The notes under the pieces were generated by a model. It saw only the letters and a list, made by a program, of their open reading frames with translations. It did no database searches and was not told the DNA's origin. Positions 53,512-61,084 of a DNA stretch of 64,000 nucleotides are shown piece after piece (position 1 is the stretch's first letter; every line of letters begins with the position of its first letter). Origin of the DNA: Methylococcus capsulatus (GTDB lineage Bacteria > Pseudomonadota > Gammaproteobacteria > Methylococcales > Methylococcaceae); contig NZ_CP104311.1 of the NCBI RefSeq assembly GCF_036864975.1, positions 2,209,513 to 2,273,512 on the forward strand, written 5' to 3'. The translations under genes and the position numbers were made by a program.

Positions 53512-54348
53512 TCAGATGCGGGAGCCGCGGCGGGTCTGGGTCCACCACTGCAGCAGGTTGATGGCCAGCAGCAGGGTGAACGAAACCAGCAGCATGGATA
53601 CCGCCAGGGCGGTGGCTCCGGCGTAGTCGTACTGCTCCAGCTTGGTGATGATGAGCAGCGGGGTGATTTCCGAGACCAGCGGAATGTTGCCGGCGATGAA
53701 GATCACCGAGCCGTATTCGCCGACGCCGCGGGCGAAGGCCAGGGCGAATCCGGTCATCAGGGCGGGCGAGAGGGTCGGCAGGATCACCTTGAGAAAGGTC
53801 TGCCAACGCGTGGCGCCCAGGCTGGCCGCCGCCTCCTCCAGTTCCTGTTCCAGGTCCTCCAGAATCGGTTGCACCGTCCGCACCACGAAGGGCAGGCCGA
53901 TAAAGGTCAGGGCGATCGTGACGCCCAGCGGGGTGAAGGCGATCTTGAACCCGGCCTGGGCCGCGAACTGCCCGATCCAGCCCTTGCTCGAATAAAGGGT
54001 GGCGAGGGCAATGCCGGCGACGGCGGTGGGCAGGGCGAAGGGCAGGTCGACGAAGGCGTCGGCCAGCTTGCGTCCGGGGAACTCGTAGCGCACCAGCACC
54101 CAGGCCACCAGCAGGCCCATGACGGCGTTGATCGCCGCGGCGGCGAGCGCGGCGCCGAAGGTCAGCCGGTAGGACGCCAGTACGCGCGGGGTGGTGACGG
54201 CTTCGAAGAATCCGCCCCAGCCCAGGGTGGCGCTTTTGAGGAAGGTCGCCGACAGGGGAATCAGCACGATCAGGCTGAGATAGAGCAGGGTGAAGCCCAG
54301 CGCCAGCGGAAAGCCGGGCAGGACGCTGTGTCGCTGGTAGGTCCTCAT
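53512..54348 (-). CDS. cysT: Sulfate ABC transporter permease CysT (CysU)
   Basis: A 278-residue permease. [20 protein letters not shown] begins the first membrane segment; the EAA motif is [21 protein letters not shown], and [20 protein letters not shown] is characteristic of CysT. cysW starts 8 nt after its stop. It is first in the visible operon; the 270-bp region upstream to the cysK remnant is likely to contain its promoter. Confidence 0.95.
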   Translation of the reverse strand: MRTYQRHSVLPGFPLALGFTLLYLSLIVLIPLSATFLKSATLGWGGFFEAVTTPRVLASYRLTFGAALAAAAINAVMGLLVAWVLVRYEFPGRKLADAFVDLPFALPTAVAGIALATLYSSKGWIGQFAAQAGFKIAFTPLGVTIALTFIGLPFVVRTVQPILEDLEQELEEAAASLGATRWQTFLKVILPTLSPALMTGFALAFARGVGEYGSVIFIAGNIPLVSEITPLLIITKLEQYDYAGATALAVSMLLVSFTLLLAINLLQWWTQTRRGSRI

Positions 54349-54537
54349 GTGTTCGTTCGATTCCGGAAAGCCGTGGTTGGGCAGGAGTTTATCCGAGCTT
54401 TTTTATATTGTTAAAGAATCAACAGAGCTATTTATATTCCATAATTTTCGTAGGTCACTGGCCTCGATCCAGCTTGACAAGTCATGAACCCGATCGTTAA
54501 CGTGTTCCGCGCATACCGGAGCTGACCGGACCACCGG

Positions 54538-54574
54538 AAGCCAGCGTGTCCCTTGGGGGCCGCTGGCTTTTTTG
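54538..54574 (+). terminator. Terminator-like hairpin upstream of the cysK remnant
   Basis: Stem AAGCCAGCG (54538-54546) pairs with CGCTGGCTT (54561-54569), then a run of T. It lies 44 nt upstream of the cysK ATG on the same strand. It could be a transcription attenuator of the former cysK gene or the terminator of an unannotated upstream transcript. Confidence 0.6.
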
Positions 54575-54617
54575 TTGCCCGCAATCCGGGCGGCGCGCAG
54601 AACTTGGGGAGGTTTCC

Positions 54618-54956
54618 ATGCCACATTGGTTCGAAGATAACTCGCAATCCGTCGGCCATACGCCCCTGGTGCGCCTCAACCGGGTGACCGACGGCGCGCT
54701 GGCCACGGTGCTGGCGAAGATCGAGGGGCGCAATCCCGCCTATTCGGTCAAATGCCGGATCGGGGCGGCGATGGTGAAGGATGCGGAACGGCGCGGCCTG
54801 TTGGGGCCGGGCAAGGAACTGGTGGAGCCCACCAGCGGTAACACCGGGATCGCGCTGGCCTTCGTCGCCGCCGCCCGCAACATTCCGCTGACCCTGACGA
54901 TGCCGGAAACCATGAGCCTGAAGCGGCTGCGCGCTGTCGCCCTCGCTTCGGGCTGA
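54618..54956 (+). pseudogene. cysK: Truncated cysteine synthase (CysK N-terminal third)
   Basis: [20 protein letters not shown] and [20 protein letters not shown] include the PLP-lysine region (NPxxSVKxR), followed by [20 protein letters not shown] (substrate-binding TSGNTG) and [19 protein letters not shown], then TGA at 54954. Cysteine synthases are about 310 residues; only 112 remain. The sequence after the stop is not CysK. Within 70 nt it becomes the cysteine desulfurase remnant, so one deletion probably joined the two genes. Confidence 0.88.
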
Positions 54957-55011
54957 GCCCTGCGCGCCACCGACAGCGCAAACAGGATCAACCAATTACC
55001 TGATCACCAAT

Positions 55012-55515
55012 TTGCACAACTTGACGCACACAACTGGCGGCAACATGATCCAGGACGTGACCCACGAGCGCACGATCTACCACGCGGCGCCCCATCGCTT
55101 CGAAGCCGGCACCGGCAACATCGCCGACGCCGTCGGTTTGGGGGCGGCGCTGGATTACGTGGAACGCTTGGGCCGGGAAAACCTGGAGCGGCATGAGCAG
55201 GAGATACTCGCCTATGCCACGGAAGGGCTGTCGACCGTGCCGGGCTTGCGCATCATCGGCACGGCGGCGGAAAAGGCCGGGGTGATCTCCTTCGTGCTGC
55301 AGGGATTCCGCACCGAGGATGTGGGCAAGGCGCTCAACCGCCAGGGCATCGCGGTACGCGCCGGCCATTACTGCGCCAAGCCCATTCTGCGGCGGTTCGG
55401 CCTGGAAACCACGGTGCGGCCGTCGTTCGCGCTGTACAACACCCGCGAGGATGTCGACGCGCTGGTCGCCGCCGTGCGGCGCATCCAGGCGGGGAGTGTG
55501 GAGTTGGGCCGTTGA
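55012..55515 (+). pseudogene. C-terminal fragment of a SufS/CsdA-type cysteine desulfurase
   Basis: From GGNMIQDVTHERTIY the frame is the C-terminal part of a SufS-like enzyme: RFEAGTGNIADAVGLGAALD, VISFVLQGFRTEDVGKALNR, and the active-site Cys loop VRAGHYCAKPILRRFGLETT, ending VRPSFALYNTREDVDALV. The PLP-binding half (about 240 residues with the Schiff-base Lys) is missing, so it cannot be a functional desulfurase. It is followed by a good terminator at 55584. Confidence 0.88.
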
Positions 55516-55583
55516 GGGGGATATCCTGGATCGGTGATGAGATAATCAGAGTCTGCTAATATTTAACCTTGTGTCATTCGATC

Positions 55584-55615
55584 GACGCCGGCTGTTCCGC
55601 AGCCGGCGTCTTTTT
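55584..55615 (+). terminator. Rho-independent terminator
   Basis: Perfect 11-bp stem GACGCCGGCTG / CAGCCGGCGTC with a 5-nt loop and TTTTT. It lies 69 nt after the desulfurase remnant and 22 nt before the next start, so it separates the two transcripts. Confidence 0.85.
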
Positions 55616-55636
55616 CGCACTCTGAGCGAGCGATCC

Positions 55637-57079
55637 ATGAATCCTGCCTCCCCGCCCCAAACCATCGCTATTGTCGGCGCCGGCTTCAGCGGCACCCTGG
55701 TGGCGGCGCACCTGTTGTCCAGGGCGAAGGCGCCGCTGACGATCCATCTGATCGAGCGGGAGCGCAGCCGCTTCGCCCGCGGCGTCGCCTACAGCACCAC
55801 TGAGGACTGCCACCTCCTCAACGTGCCCGCCGGGAACATGAGCGCTTATCCCGACGACCGCGAGCACTTCCTGCGCTGGGCGCAAGCCCGGGTGGCTGAA
55901 TTGCTCGACTGCGCCTGCGTCAGCGAAGTGACGGCCGCTGCCTATCTGCCGCGGCGGGCCTACGGCGATTACATCGCCGAGGTGCTGGACGAAGCAGAGC
56001 GCGGTGCGGCGCCCGGCGTAGGCCTTGAGCGCCGGATCGACGAGGTTGCTTCCTTGAAGGTCGAGGAGGGAGGCGTCGGCCTCCGGCTGGCCTCCGGCAC
56101 GCAGCTCCGGGCCGACCGCGTGGTTCTAGCGCTGGGGAATTTCCGCCCCGGCGATCCGTCCGGCGCCGATGCCGCGTTTTACCGCAGCGCCCGCTATCGC
56201 GGCGACCCGTGGGGGCCCGATGTATTGGAAAGGCTCCTGCCGACCGAATCCTGTCTCCTGGTCGGCAGCGGCCTCACTATGGTTGACTGGGCCATCACGC
56301 TCAATCAGGCCGGCTACCGCGGCGCTATCCATGTGGTGTCCAGGCGCGGCCTGTGGCCCCAGCGCCACAAACCGGGTGCTCCGGCGGCTTTCGGCATCGA
56401 ACCCTCCGGCCAGGTCGGGGCCGTCCGCGACGGTCTGCACAGCATCCGGGCTTTCATCCGCAACACCGGCGCCGACTGGCGCTCCGTGATCGACGCGCTG
56501 CGGCCGGTGACCCAGACGCTATGGAAGAGTCTTGGACTGCCCGAGCAGCGCCGATTCCTGCGCCATCTGCGCACCTTCTGGGACTGCCACCGCCACCGGC
56601 TGGCGCCTGGCATCGCCGCGCGGCTGGCCGCGATGCGGGATTCCGGGCAACTGGTCCGCCACGTGGGACGTATCCGCAGCTTTCGTGAGGTGGGCGGTCA
56701 GGTCGAAGTCACCATCCGGCCGCGAGGCAGTGATCAAAGCTATGTGTTCAATGTCGACACGGTGGTGAACTGCTCGGGTTCGGAAAGCGATTACCGCAGA
56801 CTCGACAGCACCCTGGTCAAGGATCTGCTGGGCCAACGCCTGATCCGCCCGGATCCTCTGGCGCTCGGGTTGGATGTCGCCGACAACGGGGCCTTGATCG
56901 ATGCGGATGGCGTCGCGTCCGCGTTCTTGTTCACCCTCGGGCCGCCGCAGAAAGGGCGTTTGTGGGAAACCACGGCGGTGCCGGAGATACGCGGTCAGGC
57001 CGCCAGGCTGGCAGCGGAGTTGCTTAAGAGCGATCATTCGGAGTGCAGCGAAGAGTCGAGCCAGTCAGTGATGGAATGA
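55637..57079 (+). CDS. FAD/NAD(P)-binding oxidoreductase (COG4529-like)
   Basis: A 480-residue flavoprotein. The FAD motif TIAIVGAGFSGTLVAAHLLS is at the N-terminus, followed by CHLLNVPAGNMSAYPDDREH (family motif), a second dinucleotide motif CLLVGSGLTMVDWAITLNQ near residue 215 and VNCSGSESDYR...LALGLDVADNGALIDADG. Such proteins belong to the FAD-NAD(P)-binding family resembling lysine/ornithine hydroxylases; substrate is unknown. The last residues (SDHSECSEESSQSVME) look like read-through into intergenic DNA. ATG 55637 follows the terminator. Confidence 0.85.
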   Translation: MNPASPPQTIAIVGAGFSGTLVAAHLLSRAKAPLTIHLIERERSRFARGVAYSTTEDCHLLNVPAGNMSAYPDDREHFLRWAQARVAELLDCACVSEVTAAAYLPRRAYGDYIAEVLDEAERGAAPGVGLERRIDEVASLKVEEGGVGLRLASGTQLRADRVVLALGNFRPGDPSGADAAFYRSARYRGDPWGPDVLERLLPTESCLLVGSGLTMVDWAITLNQAGYRGAIHVVSRRGLWPQRHKPGAPAAFGIEPSGQVGAVRDGLHSIRAFIRNTGADWRSVIDALRPVTQTLWKSLGLPEQRRFLRHLRTFWDCHRHRLAPGIAARLAAMRDSGQLVRHVGRIRSFREVGGQVEVTIRPRGSDQSYVFNVDTVVNCSGSESDYRRLDSTLVKDLLGQRLIRPDPLALGLDVADNGALIDADGVASAFLFTLGPPQKGRLWETTAVPEIRGQAARLAAELLKSDHSECSEESSQSVME

Positions 57080-57317
57080 TTTTTTGAGCGGCAGGATCGA
57101 AATTTCCGCTGGTCGGCGGAGAGGATTCGGCCGTGATCCGGCTGCCCCGCCCGATCGATCAATCGCGGTCTTCGGCTTGGATGCAGTTGGTCTGGCGAGG
57201 CGGTTTCAAATTGAAATGCAAGCGAGCATTTTGAGTCGAATATATCCCGGCCAAGCTCTTTACGACTTTTCCGGGAATCGCCTGAAAATGCCGAGAAGGC
57301 GTTCGTGAGTAAAAAAC

Positions 57318-57416
57318 GGGCACCTCTAAAAACCCTGCATCTCGCTAACCTAACTACGGTAAGTCGATGATTTTTAGACGGCGGATTTTCTGAAGCCGTG
57401 GTTTTTCGAGGTGCCC
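57318..57416. repeat. 99-bp MITE, copy 2
   Basis: Ends GGGCACCTCTAAAAACC and GGTTTTTCGAGGTGCCC. It matches the reverse complement of 42235-42332 over its whole length with about 10 differences. It lies in the 400-bp spacer between the flavoprotein and the cytochrome operon; the rest of that spacer shows no gene. Confidence 0.85.
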
Positions 57417-57482
57417 AACCCGGGACTGGAGTTGCGGCCTTTTTCCGGGCGGAGCCAGCCATAAAGCCGTCGAGTCTCGGGT

Positions 57483-58127
57483 TCAGCGCCCATAATGGTC
57501 GGCCAGCGCCCGGATTTCCTCATCCGTGAGCTTGGCGGCGAACTGGCTCATGCCCGCGTTGACGTCGTTGTTTCTCTCGCCCGTCTTGAAGCGTTGCAAA
57601 GTCTTGGCGAGGTAGTCCCGGTTTTGACCCCGCAGCGCGGGCTGCAGATCCCAGCCCTGGCCGTGGGCGCCGTGGCAGGCCGAGCAGGGCGGGATGAGCC
57701 GCTTCCTGTCGCCGCGGAGAATCGCGGGTTCCGGCGCCTCGGCCGCTGCCGGCCGCGGAAGCGCGCCCAGCCATTCGGCCAGGTCCGCCATCTCCTGACG
57801 GCTCAGTGCCCGGACCACGGAGGCCATGATGGCAGCGTCCGGTCCCGCCATCCGGTCGGCCTGGTAATCCAGCAGCATTTTGTAGAGGTACAGCGGACGC
57901 TGCCCGGTCAGCACGGGCCATTGCCGGTTGTCCGCCAAGCCATCCGGACCGTGGCAGCCGGCGCAGCCGCGCCCGGCGTAAAGGGTGCTTCCCCGTGCGG
58001 CATCGCCTTGGGGTTTGGCTGCGAGTTCGCGCTGCCATTCGGGCAGCGGCAAGGCTTCCGCCAGGGCAGCCGTTGCTCCGGCGGCCAGGCCGAACCCCAA
58101 AAACAGGCAGGAGAAAGTTTGGCGCAT
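57483..58127 (-). CDS. Diheme cytochrome c
   Basis: A 214-residue periplasmic cytochrome with a signal peptide (CLFLGFGLAAGATAALA) and two class I heme sites: CAGCHGPDG near residue 53 and CSACHGAHG near residue 150. The order is tandem c4/FixP-like, with axial Met candidates in DAAIMASVVRALSRQEM and NAGMSQFAAKLTDEEIRALA. It is the last gene of an operon with two CydA-like membrane proteins and probably feeds electrons to or from them. It starts 8 nt after the previous stop. Confidence 0.9.
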   Translation of the reverse strand: MRQTFSCLFLGFGLAAGATAALAEALPLPEWQRELAAKPQGDAARGSTLYAGRGCAGCHGPDGLADNRQWPVLTGQRPLYLYKMLLDYQADRMAGPDAAIMASVVRALSRQEMADLAEWLGALPRPAAAEAPEPAILRGDRKRLIPPCSACHGAHGQGWDLQPALRGQNRDYLAKTLQRFKTGERNNDVNAGMSQFAAKLTDEEIRALADHYGR

Positions 58128-58135
58128 ACGGGTTC

Positions 58136-59341
58136 CTATCGGGTCATGACCAGAAAGCCGAAGAAGAAGTACTGGGCGATCCAGACGACGAGCGCCGCGA
58201 GCGCGAATCCGCCGAGGCGGTCCACCCGGGGGGACGCCGTGTAGACGGCAGGGGTTTTGCCGGCTTCCCAGGCTATCGCCACGGAATAGGCGATGGCGAA
58301 GCCGCCCACGCCGGCGAAGGTCAGGCAGAACAGCGCGTTGCTGTACCAGTCGAGGTTGACCGCGTAAGTGGAGAGTTCGTAGCCGTGCGTGCCGAACAGG
58401 ATGCGGTGGCGTAGCGCCTCGCGGGCGGTCGCGATCAGCAGGATGGCGCCGGTGGCGGTGGCGAAAGGTCCATAGCCGCCGGAAGCCGATCTGAACAAGG
58501 CGGGGGTCAGGATCAGCAGCAGGATGGCTGCATTGGCGCCGATGGACCACAGCGAGACCGGAAAGCCGGCCGCGCTGCCCGGCAGTGTTGCCATCCATGC
58601 CGCATAGCAGATGAGGGCGGCGAAGCCGCCCACCGTCATGAGCTTGTTGCCGAGGCCGGCCAGCCAATCCAGGTACGGCGCGTCATTCGGTTCCCGGCGG
58701 TCGAGGTAGCGCCGGCAGCCCAGCAGCCAGGCGCCGGTGACCGGGGCCGCCAATACGATGAAGAAAAGGTACCGCCCGAGGTTGAATTCGTGGATGCCGG
58801 AACCGGCGGTTTCGAGGTGCCCTTCCGGCGCATACCAGGCCATCCATAGCTCCGGCCGCAGCGCCTGGGAGGTGAGGGCATGCATGATGAAGCCCGCCGC
58901 GAGCAGCAGCGCGAGCGATACGGCCAGCGACCAGCGGCTGGTGGCCGATCCGCCTTCCTTGCCCACGAAGTAATGGTGGTACATCGCCCAGTAGGCTACC
59001 AGCAGCACCACGATGAAAGCGATGGCCCAGCGCGCCGACAGCACGTTGGAGACGTACCAGAACGGATCGTAGATGACTTGGACGAACAGCAGCGGCGCCA
59101 CGCCGATCACGATGGCGATCGAGACCGCGACCTTGGCGGTGTCGAGCATCGGGCCCGCGAGCCGGCGCCAGTTGGCGTTCGATGAAAAGGCGCCGGTCAG
59201 GGCCAGGGCGGTGCTGCCCAGCATGACGTGGACGGCGATCATATGCAGCGCCCATGTGAGCACCAGGAGAACCAGGAAAATGGCAGGATGGCTCGGCAGT
59301 CCTGAGCTGCTGCGCAATGCGTAAAGTGTGTCGATGTCCAT
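58136..59341 (-). CDS. Membrane protein, CydA-like subunit without cytochrome c domain
   Basis: A 401-residue integral membrane protein with about ten hydrophobic segments. The N-terminal TWALHMIAVHVMLGSTALAL has two His in a membrane helix, resembling the corresponding helix of the partner gene (VIHVLASHTSVGAALVSTWL) and the heme-ligand helix of CydA. Further His occur in AYWAMYHHYFVGKEGG and FIMHALTS. It is similar in layout to cytochrome bd-type subunits but lacks a recognisable quinol loop. It lies between the cytochrome c-fused subunit and the diheme cytochrome c. Function inferred as respiratory, exact activity unknown. Confidence 0.7.
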   Translation of the reverse strand: MDIDTLYALRSSSGLPSHPAIFLVLLVLTWALHMIAVHVMLGSTALALTGAFSSNANWRRLAGPMLDTAKVAVSIAIVIGVAPLLFVQVIYDPFWYVSNVLSARWAIAFIVVLLVAYWAMYHHYFVGKEGGSATSRWSLAVSLALLLAAGFIMHALTSQALRPELWMAWYAPEGHLETAGSGIHEFNLGRYLFFIVLAAPVTGAWLLGCRRYLDRREPNDAPYLDWLAGLGNKLMTVGGFAALICYAAWMATLPGSAAGFPVSLWSIGANAAILLLILTPALFRSASGGYGPFATATGAILLIATAREALRHRILFGTHGYELSTYAVNLDWYSNALFCLTFAGVGGFAIAYSVAIAWEAGKTPAVYTASPRVDRLGGFALAALVVWIAQYFFFGFLVMTR

Positions 59342-59354
59342 GAGGGGTTTCCGT

Positions 59355-60722
59355 TCAGCGGGTGATGGAGTGCCACAGGGGCAGGCTGGCGATGAACTGC
59401 GCCAGGGCATGCGCCTCGTCGTCGTGCAAAGGGATGCGCGGCATATTCACCATGTTGCCGGTGACCAGGGCGCCTTTGATGAACCGTTCGATATCCGCGG
59501 CGTCTCGGTTGCCGGCGAACATCTCGCCAAAGGGGCGGGTGCCGGTGGTGCCCAGGCCGTGGCAGTTCGAGCAGTACACGATGGCCAGCGCATGGCCGGC
59601 TTCCAGTTCGTTTCCTTCGCCGATCTGGCGCAGGTGTTCGGGCATGAACGGGTGCAGCGCCAGCATGCCGCGGGCTTCGAGCGCCGGCAGTTCGGATTTG
59701 ACGCCCAGTGCCGGCACGTCGCGGGCGATGATCTGGTTCGAGTAGACGAACTGGCCGGCGACGTAGGGTTTGCGCATGGATTCGCGCGCCCGCTCCTCCG
59801 GCCAGATGCCGAATATCAATAAGCCCACCATCATGCCGGCGGCGAGGGGGGCATTGAGCGTGCCGGGACGCAGCAGCAGCGCGAAGAAATAAATGACGAT
59901 CGCCGTCAGGATCGCCCACATCGCGGGGACGAACGATCCCGGCAGGCGGGTTTTCATCAGGAGCTGGGCGCTCTCCGGCAGGGTCGTGAGGCCCCATTGG
60001 AAAAACACCGCCCCCAGCACCGCCCCGAGGATACCCACCCAGGCCAGCTTCCGGGTCATCTCCAGCCGGAAAGCGCCGTCCCGCAGATAGGCAGCGATCA
60101 GCCCGCCGGCCAGGGCGGCCGCCATCAGCATGAAGCAGGTGCGGCTCAGTATCTGGGCGAAGGTATAGAGGCCGAAAAAGCCGTTGAGCGTGCCACCTTC
60201 GGTGAACCAGCGCTCCTGCCCCGGCCACATCATAAACGAGAGAATGCCGACGATGATCAGCATCGTGGCCCAGGAGGCGAGTCCGAAAATCCAAGCGATT
60301 TTCAAATAGCTCCTCCCGTCCACCTTCCCAGCCAGATAGACCAGCAGGTAGATGCCGACCACCTCGATGAAGAAGAACACCCATTCGGTCGCCCACCACC
60401 ATACGTAGCTGTGGATCAGGGCCGAAAGCCCCCGGGGGCTGGCGACCGTGGCCGAAAACCAGATGCCAGGACCGGTGATGGAGCCGAGCACGTAGGAAAA
60501 CACCAGCAGGAAGACGCCGTACCGCCTGACGTATTCGAGCAGTTCCGGGCGGTTGCGCCGGACCGCGACGGTGGCGAGCCAGGTCGACACCAGGGCCGCG
60601 CCGACCGAGGTATGGGAGGCCAGCACGTGGATGACGGCGATGATACCCAATACCCAACCGCTGCCCAGTGCCGGCTGGTACCAGGTGGGATAAAGGCCGA
60701 GTATTTCATTCGAGTTATCCAT
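59355..60722 (-). CDS. CydA-like oxidase subunit fused to a C-terminal cytochrome c domain
   Basis: A 455-residue protein. The first 330 residues form about nine membrane helices of the cytochrome ubiquinol oxidase subunit I type: VIHVLASHTSVGAALVSTWL (heme His helix), TGPGIWFSATVASPRG, and ATEWVFFFIEVVGIYLLVYL with two Glu seven residues apart, as in the CydA proton path. The GRQPW-type quinol-site motif of CydA is not seen. The C-terminal 110 residues carry a single c-type heme site, YCSNCHGLGTTG, with GNMVNMPRI giving an axial Met. So cytochrome c, not quinol, is the likely immediate redox partner. It is first of the operon, divergent from the HppA-like gene. Confidence 0.8.
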   Translation of the reverse strand: MDNSNEILGLYPTWYQPALGSGWVLGIIAVIHVLASHTSVGAALVSTWLATVAVRRNRPELLEYVRRYGVFLLVFSYVLGSITGPGIWFSATVASPRGLSALIHSYVWWWATEWVFFFIEVVGIYLLVYLAGKVDGRSYLKIAWIFGLASWATMLIIVGILSFMMWPGQERWFTEGGTLNGFFGLYTFAQILSRTCFMLMAAALAGGLIAAYLRDGAFRLEMTRKLAWVGILGAVLGAVFFQWGLTTLPESAQLLMKTRLPGSFVPAMWAILTAIVIYFFALLLRPGTLNAPLAAGMMVGLLIFGIWPEERARESMRKPYVAGQFVYSNQIIARDVPALGVKSELPALEARGMLALHPFMPEHLRQIGEGNELEAGHALAIVYCSNCHGLGTTGTRPFGEMFAGNRDAADIERFIKGALVTGNMVNMPRIPLHDDEAHALAQFIASLPLWHSITR

Positions 60723-61084
60723 GGCAGTGATTCATCTCCCTGAGGTGTTGCTGGCGCGTCGTCTCACGGAAACCTCCCAGGCTGCCCTGGGTGGAAACTC
60801 CCATGGATTATTGGAGGCTGACTCGAATAACCACATATCTTATCCCTCTATTATATCGAGGCCCCGGATGCTGACACGATCGGTGTGTGAGGTGAATATG
60901 ACAAAATGCCGCATGGCAATTTGTCGCATCCTCCCATAGTGGATATCTGCCATACTCTGCCGCCTGATATAGCCCGGTTCCGGATGATTGGGCCGGATTT
61001 AATACCGAGCTTATGGCGATGGAATCAGGCGCCGCATTCGCGGCGGCGAATTCAGATATCAACCAACCGACAGGAGCGTATGGG
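60723..61084. promoter_or_regulatory. Divergent promoter region
   Basis: A 362-bp AT-richer region between the cytochrome operon (minus) and the HppA-like operon (plus). It must hold both promoters. TATTAT at about 60850 could be a -10 element. I see no clear FNR (TTGAT-N4-ATCAA) palindrome. Confidence 0.4.

Noticed and set aside
57084..57308. A 74-codon open frame after the flavoprotein
   Set aside because: No ribosome binding site or family signal; it lies in a spacer that also holds a MITE.
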